From JALOOE01 sp964423545 (lineage in GTDB: Bacteria > Chloroflexota > Anaerolineae > CG2-30-64-16): 25,486 bases of DNA. The notes below the pieces were generated by a model. It did no database searches and was not told the origin of the DNA. It saw nothing but the letters and a program-made list of their open reading frames with translations. The position numbers and the translations under genes are program-made. The DNA is taken from contig CAYRFV010000046.1 in NCBI GenBank assembly GCA_964423545.1, positions 1 through 25,486 on the forward strand. The letters are read 5' to 3'. How positions within the stretch are numbered: the first letter of the stretch is position 1; every line of letters starts with the position of its first letter. This document shows, in pieces, positions 15,051-23,190 of the stretch.

Positions 15051-16193
15051 CTACACTGAGTACGGGTCGGCAGCGTCCCTGAGGCCATCCCCGAGGAAGT
15101 TGTACATCAGGACCGTTACAATGATGAACAGGACCGGGATGAGCTGCCACGGATGATGCGCGATCGTCACGATGTTCTGTGCATCCTGGAGCAGCACCCC
15201 CCAGCTCACCGCCGGCGGCTGCATGCCCAGCCCCAGGAAGCTGAGCGCGGTCTCACCCAGAATCATGGCCGGGATCATGAGGGTCAGTGTGACGATCAGG
15301 TGGCTCGTGAAGGAGGGGAACAGATGCACGAACATGATGCGCCGTTCATTCGATCCGACCAGCCGCGCCGAAGTGACGAAATCCTCCTCGCGCAGTGAGA
15401 GCAACTTGCCGCGCACCTGCCTCGCCAGTGCGCACCAGGACACCAGCGAGAGGATGATGGTGATGAAGAAATAGGTCTTGACCGGCGCCCATTGGCGGGG
15501 CAAGGCGGCGGATAACGCCATCCACAGCGGAATGGTGGGGATGGACAGGATGAACTCGATGATGCGCTGAATCACCAAGTCGATGGTCCCGCCGAAGTAG
15601 CCCGAGATGCCGCCGATGATCAGGCCGAAGAAGAAACTCAGCGACACGCCCACCAGCCCGATCGTCAGCGAGATGCGGGCGCCGAACATCGTGCGCGAGA
15701 ACAGGTCGCGCGCCAACCGGTCCGTACCGAAGAGCATGATCGGCGCCTCGGGAGCGGTGCCGAAAAGATGAATGTTCGTCTGGAACACCCCCCAAAACCT
15801 GTACGGCTGGCCCTGCACAAAGAAGTAGATCGGAAAGCGCTCAGACGTGTCTTCCGTGTAGATCATCCGGTACGTCTTCGGATCGATGTCCGACACCAAC
15901 TTGTAGATGAAGGGTCGGGTCGGCCTACCATCGGCAAAGAGGTGGATCGGGGTCGGCGGCGCGTCCTCGAATCCCTCCAGTCGGACGGCGGAACCGTACG
16001 GCGCGATGAATTCGCACGCCACTACGACGAAGTATAGGAGAGCCAGAACCACCATGGCCACCTTGGCCAGTGCATGCTTGCGAAACTTCCACCAGATGAG
16101 CTGCCACTGAGTCGCCTGGTAGAACCGCTCCTTCTCATCGGTGGACAAACCCTTGCGCCGCGCCGCGCGGCGAGGTAGTGCTGTGGTTGTCAT
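15051..16193 (-). CDS. ABC importer permease, DppC/OppC type with long periplasmic insert (transporter B)
   Basis: A 380-residue permease, about 80 residues longer than the transporter A homologue. After a long basic cytoplasmic N-terminus, the first span lies near 44-63 (LAKVAMVVLALLYFVVVACE). It is followed by roughly 100 residues of predicted periplasmic sequence, including PIHLFADGRPTRPFIYKL and PIYFFVQGQPYRFWG, before the family motif FGTDRLARDLFSR. Five more spans follow, with EAA loop GSNERRIMFVHLFPSF and the C-terminal NFLGDGLRDAADP. The insert probably docks the unusually large binding proteins of this system. Its start overlaps the DppB-type stop as ATGA (16190-16193). Family assignment is firm; the role of the insert is inferred. 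Confidence 0.94.
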   Translation of the reverse strand: MTTTALPRRAARRKGLSTDEKERFYQATQWQLIWWKFRKHALAKVAMVVLALLYFVVVACEFIAPYGSAVRLEGFEDAPPTPIHLFADGRPTRPFIYKLVSDIDPKTYRMIYTEDTSERFPIYFFVQGQPYRFWGVFQTNIHLFGTAPEAPIMLFGTDRLARDLFSRTMFGARISLTIGLVGVSLSFFFGLIIGGISGYFGGTIDLVIQRIIEFILSIPTIPLWMALSAALPRQWAPVKTYFFITIILSLVSWCALARQVRGKLLSLREEDFVTSARLVGSNERRIMFVHLFPSFTSHLIVTLTLMIPAMILGETALSFLGLGMQPPAVSWGVLLQDAQNIVTIAHHPWQLIPVLFIIVTVLMYNFLGDGLRDAADPYSV

Positions 16194-17188
16194 TCTCCCA
16201 CCTTCCCGAAGCGAATACGTGGATCCAGCCAGACCAGCAGGATATCTGCGGCCAGGGTGCCGATGATAGTCAGAATGCTCAGGATCAACGTGATGCTTCC
16301 TGCCAGGTACATATCCTGGAACCGGACTGCCTGCAACAGGACCGGACCGGTCGTCTGAAGATTGAGCACGATCGAGACCAACACTTCGCCGCCCACGATA
16401 CTCGGCAAGATCCAGCCGATGGTGCTGATGATGGGATTCACAGCGATGCGCACGGGATAGCGAAACAGCACCGTGCGTTCCGGCACGCCTTTGGCGCGAG
16501 CCGTCACGACATACTGCTTCTGCAGCTCGTCAAGCAGGTTGCCGCGCATCACGCGAATCAGGCCGGCCGTGCCCGACATGCCGATGATGATCAATGGGAA
16601 CCAGATGCGACTGAGCAGATTGCCTAGCTTTGCCACGCTCCACGGCGCGTCGGCGTACTCCGGCGAAAAGAGACCGCTCACCGTGGCGCCGGTCAAGTTA
16701 TAGATCACCCACATCAGCACGAGCGCCAGGAGGAAGCCCGGCACCGAAAGCCCGAAGAAGCCGACGAAGGTGAAGGTGTAGTCGAAGATCGAGTATTTGT
16801 GGGTTGCCGAGTAGATCCCGATCGGAATCGCCACCGCGAAGACAAAGAGCGTGGTTGCCAGCGACACGGCCATCGTGAGCGGGATGCGCTCCAACAGGAT
16901 CTCCTTCACCGGCTTGTTCCATTGGAAGGAGCGGCCGAAGTCGCCGTGAAGGATCATATTCTTCATCCACAGGAAATACTGGGCATAAATCGGTTGATCC
17001 AACCCGTACATGCGCTTCAACGATTCCGCCTGCGACGCCGAGACCTCGATGCCCGAAGTCCGCAGGTTTTCGATGTAGGTGGTCAGATAATCTCCGGGCG
17101 GCAGCTGGATGATCAGGAAGATCACGATCGAAATCACAAAGACGACCGGTATCAGCAGGACCAGCCTGCGCGCGATATATGCCAGCAT
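16190..17188 (-). CDS. ABC importer permease, DppB/OppB type (transporter B)
   Basis: A 332-residue permease with the DppB-type first span (ARRLVLLIPVVFVISIVIFL), the PPGDYL motif replacing the usual PGDP, a periplasmic segment rich in Ser/Gln, five more spans, the EAA loop RAKGVPERTVLFRYPVRIAV, and the ending DPRIRFGKVGE. ATG at 17188 is preceded by a GGAG stretch (from AAGGAGTCTCGT). It lies 113 nt after the second binding-protein gene, with a large hairpin in between, and its stop overlaps the next permease start by four bases. The PPGDYL variant and the long partner permease mark the subgroup that works with about 680-residue binding proteins. Confidence 0.95.
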   Translation of the reverse strand: MLAYIARRLVLLIPVVFVISIVIFLIIQLPPGDYLTTYIENLRTSGIEVSASQAESLKRMYGLDQPIYAQYFLWMKNMILHGDFGRSFQWNKPVKEILLERIPLTMAVSLATTLFVFAVAIPIGIYSATHKYSIFDYTFTFVGFFGLSVPGFLLALVLMWVIYNLTGATVSGLFSPEYADAPWSVAKLGNLLSRIWFPLIIIGMSGTAGLIRVMRGNLLDELQKQYVVTARAKGVPERTVLFRYPVRIAVNPIISTIGWILPSIVGGEVLVSIVLNLQTTGPVLLQAVRFQDMYLAGSITLILSILTIIGTLAADILLVWLDPRIRFGKVGE

Positions 17189-17215
17189 ACGAGACTCCTT
17201 CCGCCTCTTGGGAAT

Positions 17216-17275
17216 TCGCAGGAGCGACTTCGGTCGGCCGCGCGCGGCTCGGAACGACTGAAGTCGCCACTGCGA
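17216..17275 (-). other. Hairpin between binding-protein and permease genes (transporter B)
   Basis: A long imperfect stem. The outer arms TCGCAG (17216-17221) and CTGCGA (17270-17275) pair, a 2x2 internal loop follows, then GCGACTTCGGTCG (17224-17236) pairs with CGACTGAAGTCGC (17255-17267) at 12 of 13 positions. The loop itself holds a self-complementary GC block. No T-tract. The position is the same as the hairpin at 7558-7595 in transporter A. Confidence 0.7.
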
Positions 17276-17301
17276 TTCGCCTGCTCAACGACGGCTGCGG
17301 C

Positions 17302-19350
17302 TTACCCGTCGATGTACCACTGCTCCATGCTGTACATGATGGTGATGCCCAGCTCGTCAGTCTGGCCCACCGGCGTGTTCTGGATCCTCTTGGTGACGAA
17401 GGTCGGGTAGAAGCTGTCCTCCACGACCACGTACATCCACACGTTGTCCCGATGGTTCTTCAGGATCTCCTCCAGCGCCGCCTTGCTCTCTGCGGTGCCA
17501 GCCTTGGCGCTCATGAACTTCATGTGCGCATCGATCAGGTCCTTGACCTCCTTCGGCGGCTCTTCGCCCTGCTTGCCCTGAGACAGATACCATTGGTTCC
17601 ACAGACGTCCCCAATAGCTGCTCATGAGGTAGTCATCCCATCCGGCGCTGGGCCAGATCGTCTCATGCGGCCAGCCCGCTGTCGCCTGGAGTTCATTGGC
17701 ATTGTGCCGGTTGCCGAGGAGAGCGCCATCGATCTTTTTGACCGACGTGTTGACGCCCACTTTCTTCCAATACTCGGCGATGAGCTCGCTCATGGGCACG
17801 AAGTCCTCGGAAGCATCCTGGACCTCGAAGAGGATGCTGAATGGTTTGCCGTCCGGCGCGGTGCGGAAGCCATCGGCGCCCTTCTTCATGCCCATTTCAT
17901 CGAGCAGGGCATTGGCTTTGTCCACGCTGTACTCCGAGTTGGAGCTTCGCGAGGGCAGCTTGGCGAACTGCTGCAGGTAGAAGTTCTTCAGGATCTCCGC
18001 CCGGTTGATCGCCAGGCTGAGCGCCCGTCGGAACCGTACATCGCCCGTCACCTTGCGCCAGGTCGGATCAGCATTCGAGAGGTTGAGCATGAAGGCGATC
18101 GGCAGGCGGTGCATCCTGGGGATGAACACCTTGATGGCGCCCGTCGCTTCTTTCTCCTTCATCAGGGGCAGCTTCTTCAGCGAGGAGCGCTCGCCCAGGT
18201 AGTCGAACTCACCCATGAGCGCACGGGTCGTCAGGGTCTCTTTGTCCTGCACCACCTCGGAGCGGATGCCGTCGATGTAGGGCAGCTGGTTGCCCTCAGC
18301 ATCCACCTTGAAATAGTAGGGGTTGCGCTCGAAGGTGAAGACGCCGCCTTCGACTTTCTTGATGAGCCAGGCGACCAGCGAGGGGTGCCCGATGCCGTTC
18401 TGGTTGGTGATGTTCCACATCCACTCGGTCATCTGCTTGGCGTTGAAGAGGTTCTGCCACTGGTCTTCGGGGATCGAGGCCGCTTTCAGCTTCGGCGCCA
18501 GTTCGGTCTGGGGCGTATACTTGATGTGGAACTGCTTCAGGTAGTGCGCTGGCTTGATGATGCCGCCGTAGCCGCGCCAGCCAGCGATGGCGATCTGCGC
18601 CGGGAAGGAGCCATAGGGCTTCTCGAAGGTGATGCTGAAGGTGTAGTCGTCGATGATCTTGATCACGCCCGGCGCGCCCGCCGCGCTCATGCCGACCCGA
18701 AGATAGGTCGGGAAGATCGGCGTGATCTTGTCATTGAGGAGCACATCCTCGTAAGCAAACTTGACGTCGGCCGTTGTCACCGGCTGGCCGTCGGACCATT
18801 TCAGGCCTTCGCGCATCTTGAAGGTGTAAACGGTGCCTTCCGGGTTGACCTCCCAGCTCTTGACGACGTTGCCCTTGATGCCCTTGCTGTAGTCGAACGC
18901 GGCTGGCGCCCAGAGCACGCCTTCGTTGCTGCCGATGAAGATGTGCGGATCGCCGCCCGGGCCTTCCTGCGCCAGGCGCATCGTGCCGCCGTACTTGCCG
19001 ATCTTGGGCTGGAGGTACTTCTCCCCCACCAGTTCGCCGGGGCCGACGACGAACGGCTCCTTGGGCAGGCGCTGATCGACGGGCGGCAGCTTGCCGGCTT
19101 TCACCAGCTCGGCCAGCATGGGCGATTCCTTGAACTTGCCGGCAGCGGCAGGCGCCGCCGCCTGGGGAGCCGCCGTGGGTGCAGCCGCCTTCGGCGCTTC
19201 AGTAGCCTTGGGCGCTTCCGGCGCTTTCGCGGGCGCCTGCGGCGCGGCTGTGGGTGCGGCGCCACCGCAGGCTGCAAGCACCGCTCCAGCCGCCACACCG
19301 CTGCTGGCTACGAGGAACTGACGACGCGTGATTCGTTTGACCTGAGACAT
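17302..19350 (-). CDS. ABC importer solute-binding lipoprotein, family 5, large form (transporter B, copy 1)
   Basis: A 682-residue exported protein. The N-terminus has a twin-arginine motif TRRQFLV (8-14), a hydrophobic core, and lipobox LAAC with the lipidated Cys at 28, so it looks Tat-exported and lipid-anchored. An Ala/Pro/Thr-rich linker runs to about residue 85, then the KFKESPMLAELVKAGKLPPV segment opens the mature domain. Family-5 landmarks include GLKWSDGQPVT and DVRFRRALSLAINR. At about 680 residues it is longer than standard DppA (about 530). ATG at 19350 is chosen from the Tat motif and a purine-rich GGAGAGGA upstream. It is paralogous to 19866-21923 (visibly around two thirds identical), with near-identical blocks. 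Such large family-5 proteins often sit in carbohydrate loci, so oligosaccharide binding is the preferred guess over peptide. Confidence 0.93.
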   Translation of the reverse strand: MSQVKRITRRQFLVASSGVAAGAVLAACGGAAPTAAPQAPAKAPEAPKATEAPKAAAPTAAPQAAAPAAAGKFKESPMLAELVKAGKLPPVDQRLPKEPFVVGPGELVGEKYLQPKIGKYGGTMRLAQEGPGGDPHIFIGSNEGVLWAPAAFDYSKGIKGNVVKSWEVNPEGTVYTFKMREGLKWSDGQPVTTADVKFAYEDVLLNDKITPIFPTYLRVGMSAAGAPGVIKIIDDYTFSITFEKPYGSFPAQIAIAGWRGYGGIIKPAHYLKQFHIKYTPQTELAPKLKAASIPEDQWQNLFNAKQMTEWMWNITNQNGIGHPSLVAWLIKKVEGGVFTFERNPYYFKVDAEGNQLPYIDGIRSEVVQDKETLTTRALMGEFDYLGERSSLKKLPLMKEKEATGAIKVFIPRMHRLPIAFMLNLSNADPTWRKVTGDVRFRRALSLAINRAEILKNFYLQQFAKLPSRSSNSEYSVDKANALLDEMGMKKGADGFRTAPDGKPFSILFEVQDASEDFVPMSELIAEYWKKVGVNTSVKKIDGALLGNRHNANELQATAGWPHETIWPSAGWDDYLMSSYWGRLWNQWYLSQGKQGEEPPKEVKDLIDAHMKFMSAKAGTAESKAALEEILKNHRDNVWMYVVVEDSFYPTFVTKRIQNTPVGQTDELGITIMYSMEQWYIDG

Positions 19351-19369
19351 TTCCGTCCTCTCCTTCCGT

Positions 19370-19387
19370 GATCGAAAGCGTTTGATC
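19370..19387. promoter_or_regulatory. Imperfect palindrome upstream of binding-protein copy 1
   Basis: Starting GATCGAAAG and ending GTTTGATC, this 18-bp element pairs at 7 of 9 positions and has a central GC step, as many LacI-family operators do. It lies 20-37 bases upstream of the ATG at 19350, in the 85-nt spacer. It does not match the strong palindrome near lacI, so any link to that regulator is unproven. Confidence 0.25.
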
Positions 19388-19435
19388 CGGTGTGAGCCGG
19401 AATGGGCCGCATTCGGCCGCTTCCGGGCTTCGCAC

Positions 19436-19861
19436 TTACTGGGACCGAGAGCTGGCAGGAGCCGCGCCATCGGTTGGCCGGAAAGCCGCCGGGTTCCGCT
19501 CTGCCCAGTCGTCGTAGATCTCGTCCAGTCGCTGCAGCACCACCTCCTTCGTTTCCTCGTCGCCCATCAGCGGCGATGTCTCGGCATAAGCGATCAGGCC
19601 ATCGAGCCTGCGCAGATAGCTCGCCTTCGCTTTTTCCAGTCCACTGCGCTCGCGGGAATCGCGGGTGAGAGTTGGCCAGGCGGCGCGTCTAGCCCAGGCC
19701 TGTGGCGGCTCGCCACTGTTCATGATCTCTTCGATCCACCGGTGCGTGCGACCGACAGCTCGATCCGTGACTTGGCGAGTCAGCCAGGCTGCAAACAGCA
19801 TGATGCCCACCAGACCGAGCAACGGCAGCGCGATCAGCGACAACCACCACAGGCCGTCCAA
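19436..19861 (-). CDS. Small single-span membrane protein of unknown function between two binding proteins
   Basis: A 141-residue protein I do not recognise. One strong membrane span occupies about residues 4-27 (from LWWLSLIALPLLGLVG to FAAWL). It is followed by a probably helical cytoplasmic region with WIEEIMNSGEPPQAWARR near 42-59, a Lys/Arg/Glu-rich stretch, RLDGLIAYAETSPLMGDEETKE, and a short disordered tail. The start is a TTG at 19861, four bases after the stop codon of binding-protein copy 2, with GAAGGG upstream inside that gene. No in-frame ATG or GTG would preserve the span. Codon use and GC3 match the neighbours, so it is a real gene and translationally coupled. Its position between two paralogous binding proteins suggests an accessory component of the transporter, or a substrate-sensing or assembly factor. 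No family was recognised. Confidence 0.8.
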   Translation of the reverse strand: MDGLWWLSLIALPLLGLVGIMLFAAWLTRQVTDRAVGRTHRWIEEIMNSGEPPQAWARRAAWPTLTRDSRERSGLEKAKASYLRRLDGLIAYAETSPLMGDEETKEVVLQRLDEIYDDWAERNPAAFRPTDGAAPASSRSQ

Positions 19862-19865
19862 CGGG

Positions 19866-21923
19866 CTACCCTTCGATGTACCAGATCTCCATCATGTGCA
19901 TCACGGCAATGCCGAACAGCTCTGACTGGCCCGCGGGCACGTTCTGCATGCGTTTGGTGAAGAAGGTGGCGTAGTAGGACTGCTCGACCGGAATGAAGTA
20001 CCATTGGTTGTCCCGGTGCAGTTTGAGAATCGTCCCGAAGGCATCACGGAAAGGCTGCGTGCCGGGCCGCGCCGCCATGAACGCCTCGTGCGCCTTGAAC
20101 AGCTCCTTGACTTCCGCTGGCGGCTCCTCCCCTTGCTTGCCCTGCGTCTGATACCATTGGTTCCAGAGGACGCCATATTCGCCGGGCAGGTAGTCGCTCC
20201 ACGCGGCGAAGCGCCACATATCCACCACCGGCCAGGTTCCCGAACCTTGGATTTCGTTGGCCGTTTGGCGCTGGCCGCGCAGCGCGCTGTCGATCTTCTT
20301 GACCGTGGTGTAGACGCCCACCTTCTTCCAGTATTCGGCGATCAGCTCAGCCATCGGCACATGATCTTCCGAGATGTCCGCCATCTCGAACAGAATCTCG
20401 AAGCGCTTGCCGTTCGGCCCCAGTCGGTATCCCTCGGCGTCCTTCTTGTCCATCCCCATCTCGTTCAGCAGCGCGTTGGCCTTCTCGACGCTATACTCAG
20501 CGCTGTTGGCTTCCGACGGGAGCTTGGCGAACTGGTTCAGATAGAAATTTTTCAGTATTTCAGGACGGTTGATGGCGAGGCTGAGCGCCTGACGGAACCG
20601 CTTGTCCCCCGTCACCTTGCGCCAGTTCTCATCCTTCAAGGTCAGATTCAGATGGAAGCCGATCGGAGTGCGGTGCATCCTGGGGAGATACACCTTGATC
20701 TTGCCCGTCGCCTCCTGCTCCTTCATCAGCGGCAGCTTCTTCATGGAGGCGCGCTCGCCCAGGTAATCGAACTCGCCCATCAAGGCGCGGGTGGTCAGGG
20801 ACTCCTTGTCCTGGACCACCAGCGAGCGGATGCCATCCATGTAAGGCAACTGGTTGCCTTCCGCGTCCACCTTCCAGTAGTACGGATTGCGCTCGAAAGT
20901 GAAGACGCCGCCTTCCACCTTCTGGATCACCCATGCGCACAGGGTCGGATGCCCGATGCCGTTCTGGTTGGTGATGTTCCACATCCATTCGGTCATCTGC
21001 TTGGCGTTGAAGAGGTTCTGCCACTGGTCCTCGGGGATCGAGGCCGCTTTCATCTTCGGCGCAAGCTCAGTCTGGGGCGTATACTTGATGTGGAACTGCT
21101 TCAGGTAGTGCTTCGGCTTGATCAGGCCGCCGTAGCCACGCCAGCCTCCCACTCCGATCTGCGCCAGGAAGGAGCCGTAGGGCTTGTCGAAACTGATGCT
21201 GAAGGTCCAGTCATCGATGAAAGTCATTTTGCCGGGGGCGCCAGCGCCGCTCATCCCCGTGCGGAGGTATGTTGGGAAGATGGGCGTGATTTTGTCGTTG
21301 TTGAGCACGTCTTCCCAGGCAAACTTGACGTCCTCCATGGTTACGGGCGTGCCGTCCGACCACTTCAATCCCTTGCGCAGCACAAAAGTGAAAACGGTGT
21401 TGTCCTCGTTCGCCTTCCAGCTCTCGAGCACGCCCCCCTCGATTTTAGAATCGAAATCGAAGAGATCGGGAGATTGAAGGAGATACTCGTTGCTGCCGAT
21501 GAAGATGTGAGGATCGCCGCTCGGCGCCTCCTGCGCCAACTGCATGATGCCGCCGTATTTCCCCACCTTGAGCTTCAAGTGCTTATCGCTGACGAACGAT
21601 CCGGATTGTACGACATAGGGTTTTTCCGGCAGACGCTGGTCAACAGGCGGCAGCTTGCCGGCTTTCACCAGCTCGGCCAGCATGGGCGATTCCTTGAACT
21701 TGCCGGCAGCGGCAGGCGCAGCGGCAGGCGCAGCGGCCTTGGGCGCTGCAGTGGGGGCCGCTGCCTTGGGTGCTTCGGTGGCAGCCGGCTTGGGCGCGGC
21801 CGGGGCCGCAGTCGGGGCAGCGGGTTGGGCGGGCGCGCCGCAGGCAGCCAGGGCGGCGCCTGCCAGGACCGTCCCACTGCCGAACAGGAATTCGCGGCGG
21901 CTGATTCGTCTACGACCGGTCAT
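19866..21923 (-). CDS. ABC importer solute-binding lipoprotein, family 5, large form (transporter B, copy 2)
   Basis: A 685-residue exported lipoprotein. It has a twin-arginine motif SRREFLF (8-14), lipobox LAAC with Cys28, an Ala/Pro-rich linker to about residue 88, then the same KFKESPMLAELVKAGKLPPV segment as copy 1. Landmarks are GLKWSDGTPVT, DKRFRQALSLAINR and a C-terminal MEIWYIEG matching MEQWYIDG of copy 1. ATG at 21923 follows a near-perfect AAGGAGG at seven-base spacing, the best ribosome-binding site in the window, consistent with high expression. It is the first structural gene after lacI (94 nt), and its stop is four bases from the TTG start of the small membrane protein. Divergence from copy 1 is concentrated in the C-terminal half, suggesting altered ligand range. 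Confidence 0.93.
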   Translation of the reverse strand: MTGRRRISRREFLFGSGTVLAGAALAACGAPAQPAAPTAAPAAPKPAATEAPKAAAPTAAPKAAAPAAAPAAAGKFKESPMLAELVKAGKLPPVDQRLPEKPYVVQSGSFVSDKHLKLKVGKYGGIMQLAQEAPSGDPHIFIGSNEYLLQSPDLFDFDSKIEGGVLESWKANEDNTVFTFVLRKGLKWSDGTPVTMEDVKFAWEDVLNNDKITPIFPTYLRTGMSGAGAPGKMTFIDDWTFSISFDKPYGSFLAQIGVGGWRGYGGLIKPKHYLKQFHIKYTPQTELAPKMKAASIPEDQWQNLFNAKQMTEWMWNITNQNGIGHPTLCAWVIQKVEGGVFTFERNPYYWKVDAEGNQLPYMDGIRSLVVQDKESLTTRALMGEFDYLGERASMKKLPLMKEQEATGKIKVYLPRMHRTPIGFHLNLTLKDENWRKVTGDKRFRQALSLAINRPEILKNFYLNQFAKLPSEANSAEYSVEKANALLNEMGMDKKDAEGYRLGPNGKRFEILFEMADISEDHVPMAELIAEYWKKVGVYTTVKKIDSALRGQRQTANEIQGSGTWPVVDMWRFAAWSDYLPGEYGVLWNQWYQTQGKQGEEPPAEVKELFKAHEAFMAARPGTQPFRDAFGTILKLHRDNQWYFIPVEQSYYATFFTKRMQNVPAGQSELFGIAVMHMMEIWYIEG

Positions 21924-22017
21924 CTGAGTCCTCCTTGGGGTGATTGATGCATGATCTTCTGATCGCGTACTGATCTCATCGCGTCGTGAAGCGAACATCG
22001 CTCGGCTGGCTGGCGAC

Positions 22018-23109
22018 TCAAGGGTTCGGTTGGGTCACGGTTTCTCGCTCGCGCTGGCCTCTGGCCGAGCCGGTGGCTTGCGATCTGCTCGGCTCAGGAC
22101 ACGGTCCCGTTGACCCGCGAATGACCAGCTGGGCCGGCATCTCCACCCGCCGCGGCGGCAGGTCGGGTTGGGCGATCCGGTCGAGCAGGAGGCGCGCCAG
22201 CATGCGTCCGGCCTCCAGCGAGTGTGCGCGCGCGGTCGTCAGACCTGGGGTGAGCAACGGCGCGATCTCGATGTCGTCAAAGCCCGCAATCGATACGTCG
22301 TGCGGAATGCGGAGTCCGCGCTGCAGGGCTGCCTGCATGGCGCTGAAGGCGGCCAGGTCGCAGATGCCCAGGATCGCAGTCGGCCGGGGACGCAGGTCGA
22401 GCAGGCGCTGGGCCGCGAGAAAGGCCTCCGAGAAGATGGGCCGGCAGCGGACGATCAGACGTTCGTCCACGGCGACCCCGGCCTCGGACAGGCACTCGCG
22501 GTAGGCTGCGACGCGTTCGCTGGCGTGCTCCGCCCGCCCTACGCTGTGGATCAACCCGATCCGGTGGTGGCCGAAGTCGAGGAGATGAGCCATCATCTCG
22601 CGCGCGATCCGGTCATATGGAACGTGCACGGCATCGTAGCCATAGCTCTCCAGATCGCCGACGACCGGCTTGCCGCGACGGTGCAAGGCCTGCAACTCAG
22701 CGCGAAACAGCTCCGGATAGCTCAACATGAGCGCCAGGCCGTCCACGCGCTGTTCGATCAAAGAGCGCAGGGCGCGGCGCTCACAATCCGGATCGAGATT
22801 GGAGATCGTCAGCAGCACGCTGTAGTTGTGCTGGACGGCGACCTCTTCCACGCCCCGGACGTAGTTCCAGAAGTGAGGGTTGTGTGCATCCGGAATGAGC
22901 AGCCCGATGTTGCCCGAATGGCCAGAGCGCAGGGTCTGCGCCGCCACGTGAGGGATGTAGTCGAGTTGTGTGATGGCCGACTGGACGCGCGCCCGAGTGG
23001 CTTCGCCGATCTGGCTCTTGCCATGGACGACCAGGGAGACTGTCTGGATCGAGACGCCAGCCAGTTCTGCAACGTCCCGCATCGTGGGGGCAGCGCTTTT
23101 GCCAGGCAT
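22018..23109 (-). CDS. LacI/GalR-family transcriptional regulator
   Basis: A 363-residue repressor-type protein. The N-terminal helix-turn-helix reads TMRDVAELAGVSIQTVSLVV (about 9-28), followed by the hinge helix region (YIPHVAAQTLRSG) and a periplasmic-binding-protein-like ligand domain (NIGLLIPDAHNPHFWNYVRG to the C-terminus, with ILGICDLAAFSAMQAALQRG and VSIAGFDDIEIAPLLTPGLTT). Such regulators bind sugars or their derivatives and usually control an adjacent operon. ATG at 23109 fits the family, which normally begins 5-10 residues before the helix-turn-helix. In-frame alternatives at GTG 23187 and ATG 23151 would add an unusual extension and run into the operator. The protein is the first gene of transporter B. 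A 26-bp palindrome on its promoter (23191-23216) implies autoregulation. The last 23 residues are a polar, likely disordered tail. Confidence 0.92.
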   Translation of the reverse strand: MPGKSAAPTMRDVAELAGVSIQTVSLVVHGKSQIGEATRARVQSAITQLDYIPHVAAQTLRSGHSGNIGLLIPDAHNPHFWNYVRGVEEVAVQHNYSVLLTISNLDPDCERRALRSLIEQRVDGLALMLSYPELFRAELQALHRRGKPVVGDLESYGYDAVHVPYDRIAREMMAHLLDFGHHRIGLIHSVGRAEHASERVAAYRECLSEAGVAVDERLIVRCRPIFSEAFLAAQRLLDLRPRPTAILGICDLAAFSAMQAALQRGLRIPHDVSIAGFDDIEIAPLLTPGLTTARAHSLEAGRMLARLLLDRIAQPDLPPRRVEMPAQLVIRGSTGPCPEPSRSQATGSARGQRERETVTQPNP

Positions 23110-23190
23110 CGACTTCGTCCCTGACGACCGAACGAGCACCGTTGCGCCCATTGCGCTGGAGAGGGCACCGAGCAAAGAACAAGACACCAG

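Noticed and set aside
19130..19260. Short repeated GC-rich units that could suggest a repeat array
   Set aside because: They encode the Ala/Pro/Thr-rich linker of the lipoprotein; unit length and spacing are irregular, and there is no CRISPR-like spacer pattern. The same holds for 21710-21850.
17179..19371. A 730-codon open frame on the plus strand
   Set aside because: It is antisense to binding-protein copy 1, which has a Tat signal, lipobox and family-5 domain. Long antisense frames arise from strong third-position GC bias. The translation resembles no family I know.
20004..21947. A 647-codon open frame on the plus strand
   Set aside because: Same situation: antisense to binding-protein copy 2. 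Its similarity to the frame at 17179-19371 simply mirrors the paralogy of the two receptors.
23110..23187. Upstream GTG (23187) and ATG (23151) starts for the LacI-type regulator
   Set aside because: They would add 14-26 residues before the helix-turn-helix that the family does not have, and the GTG lies only about 25 bases from the predicted transcription start.
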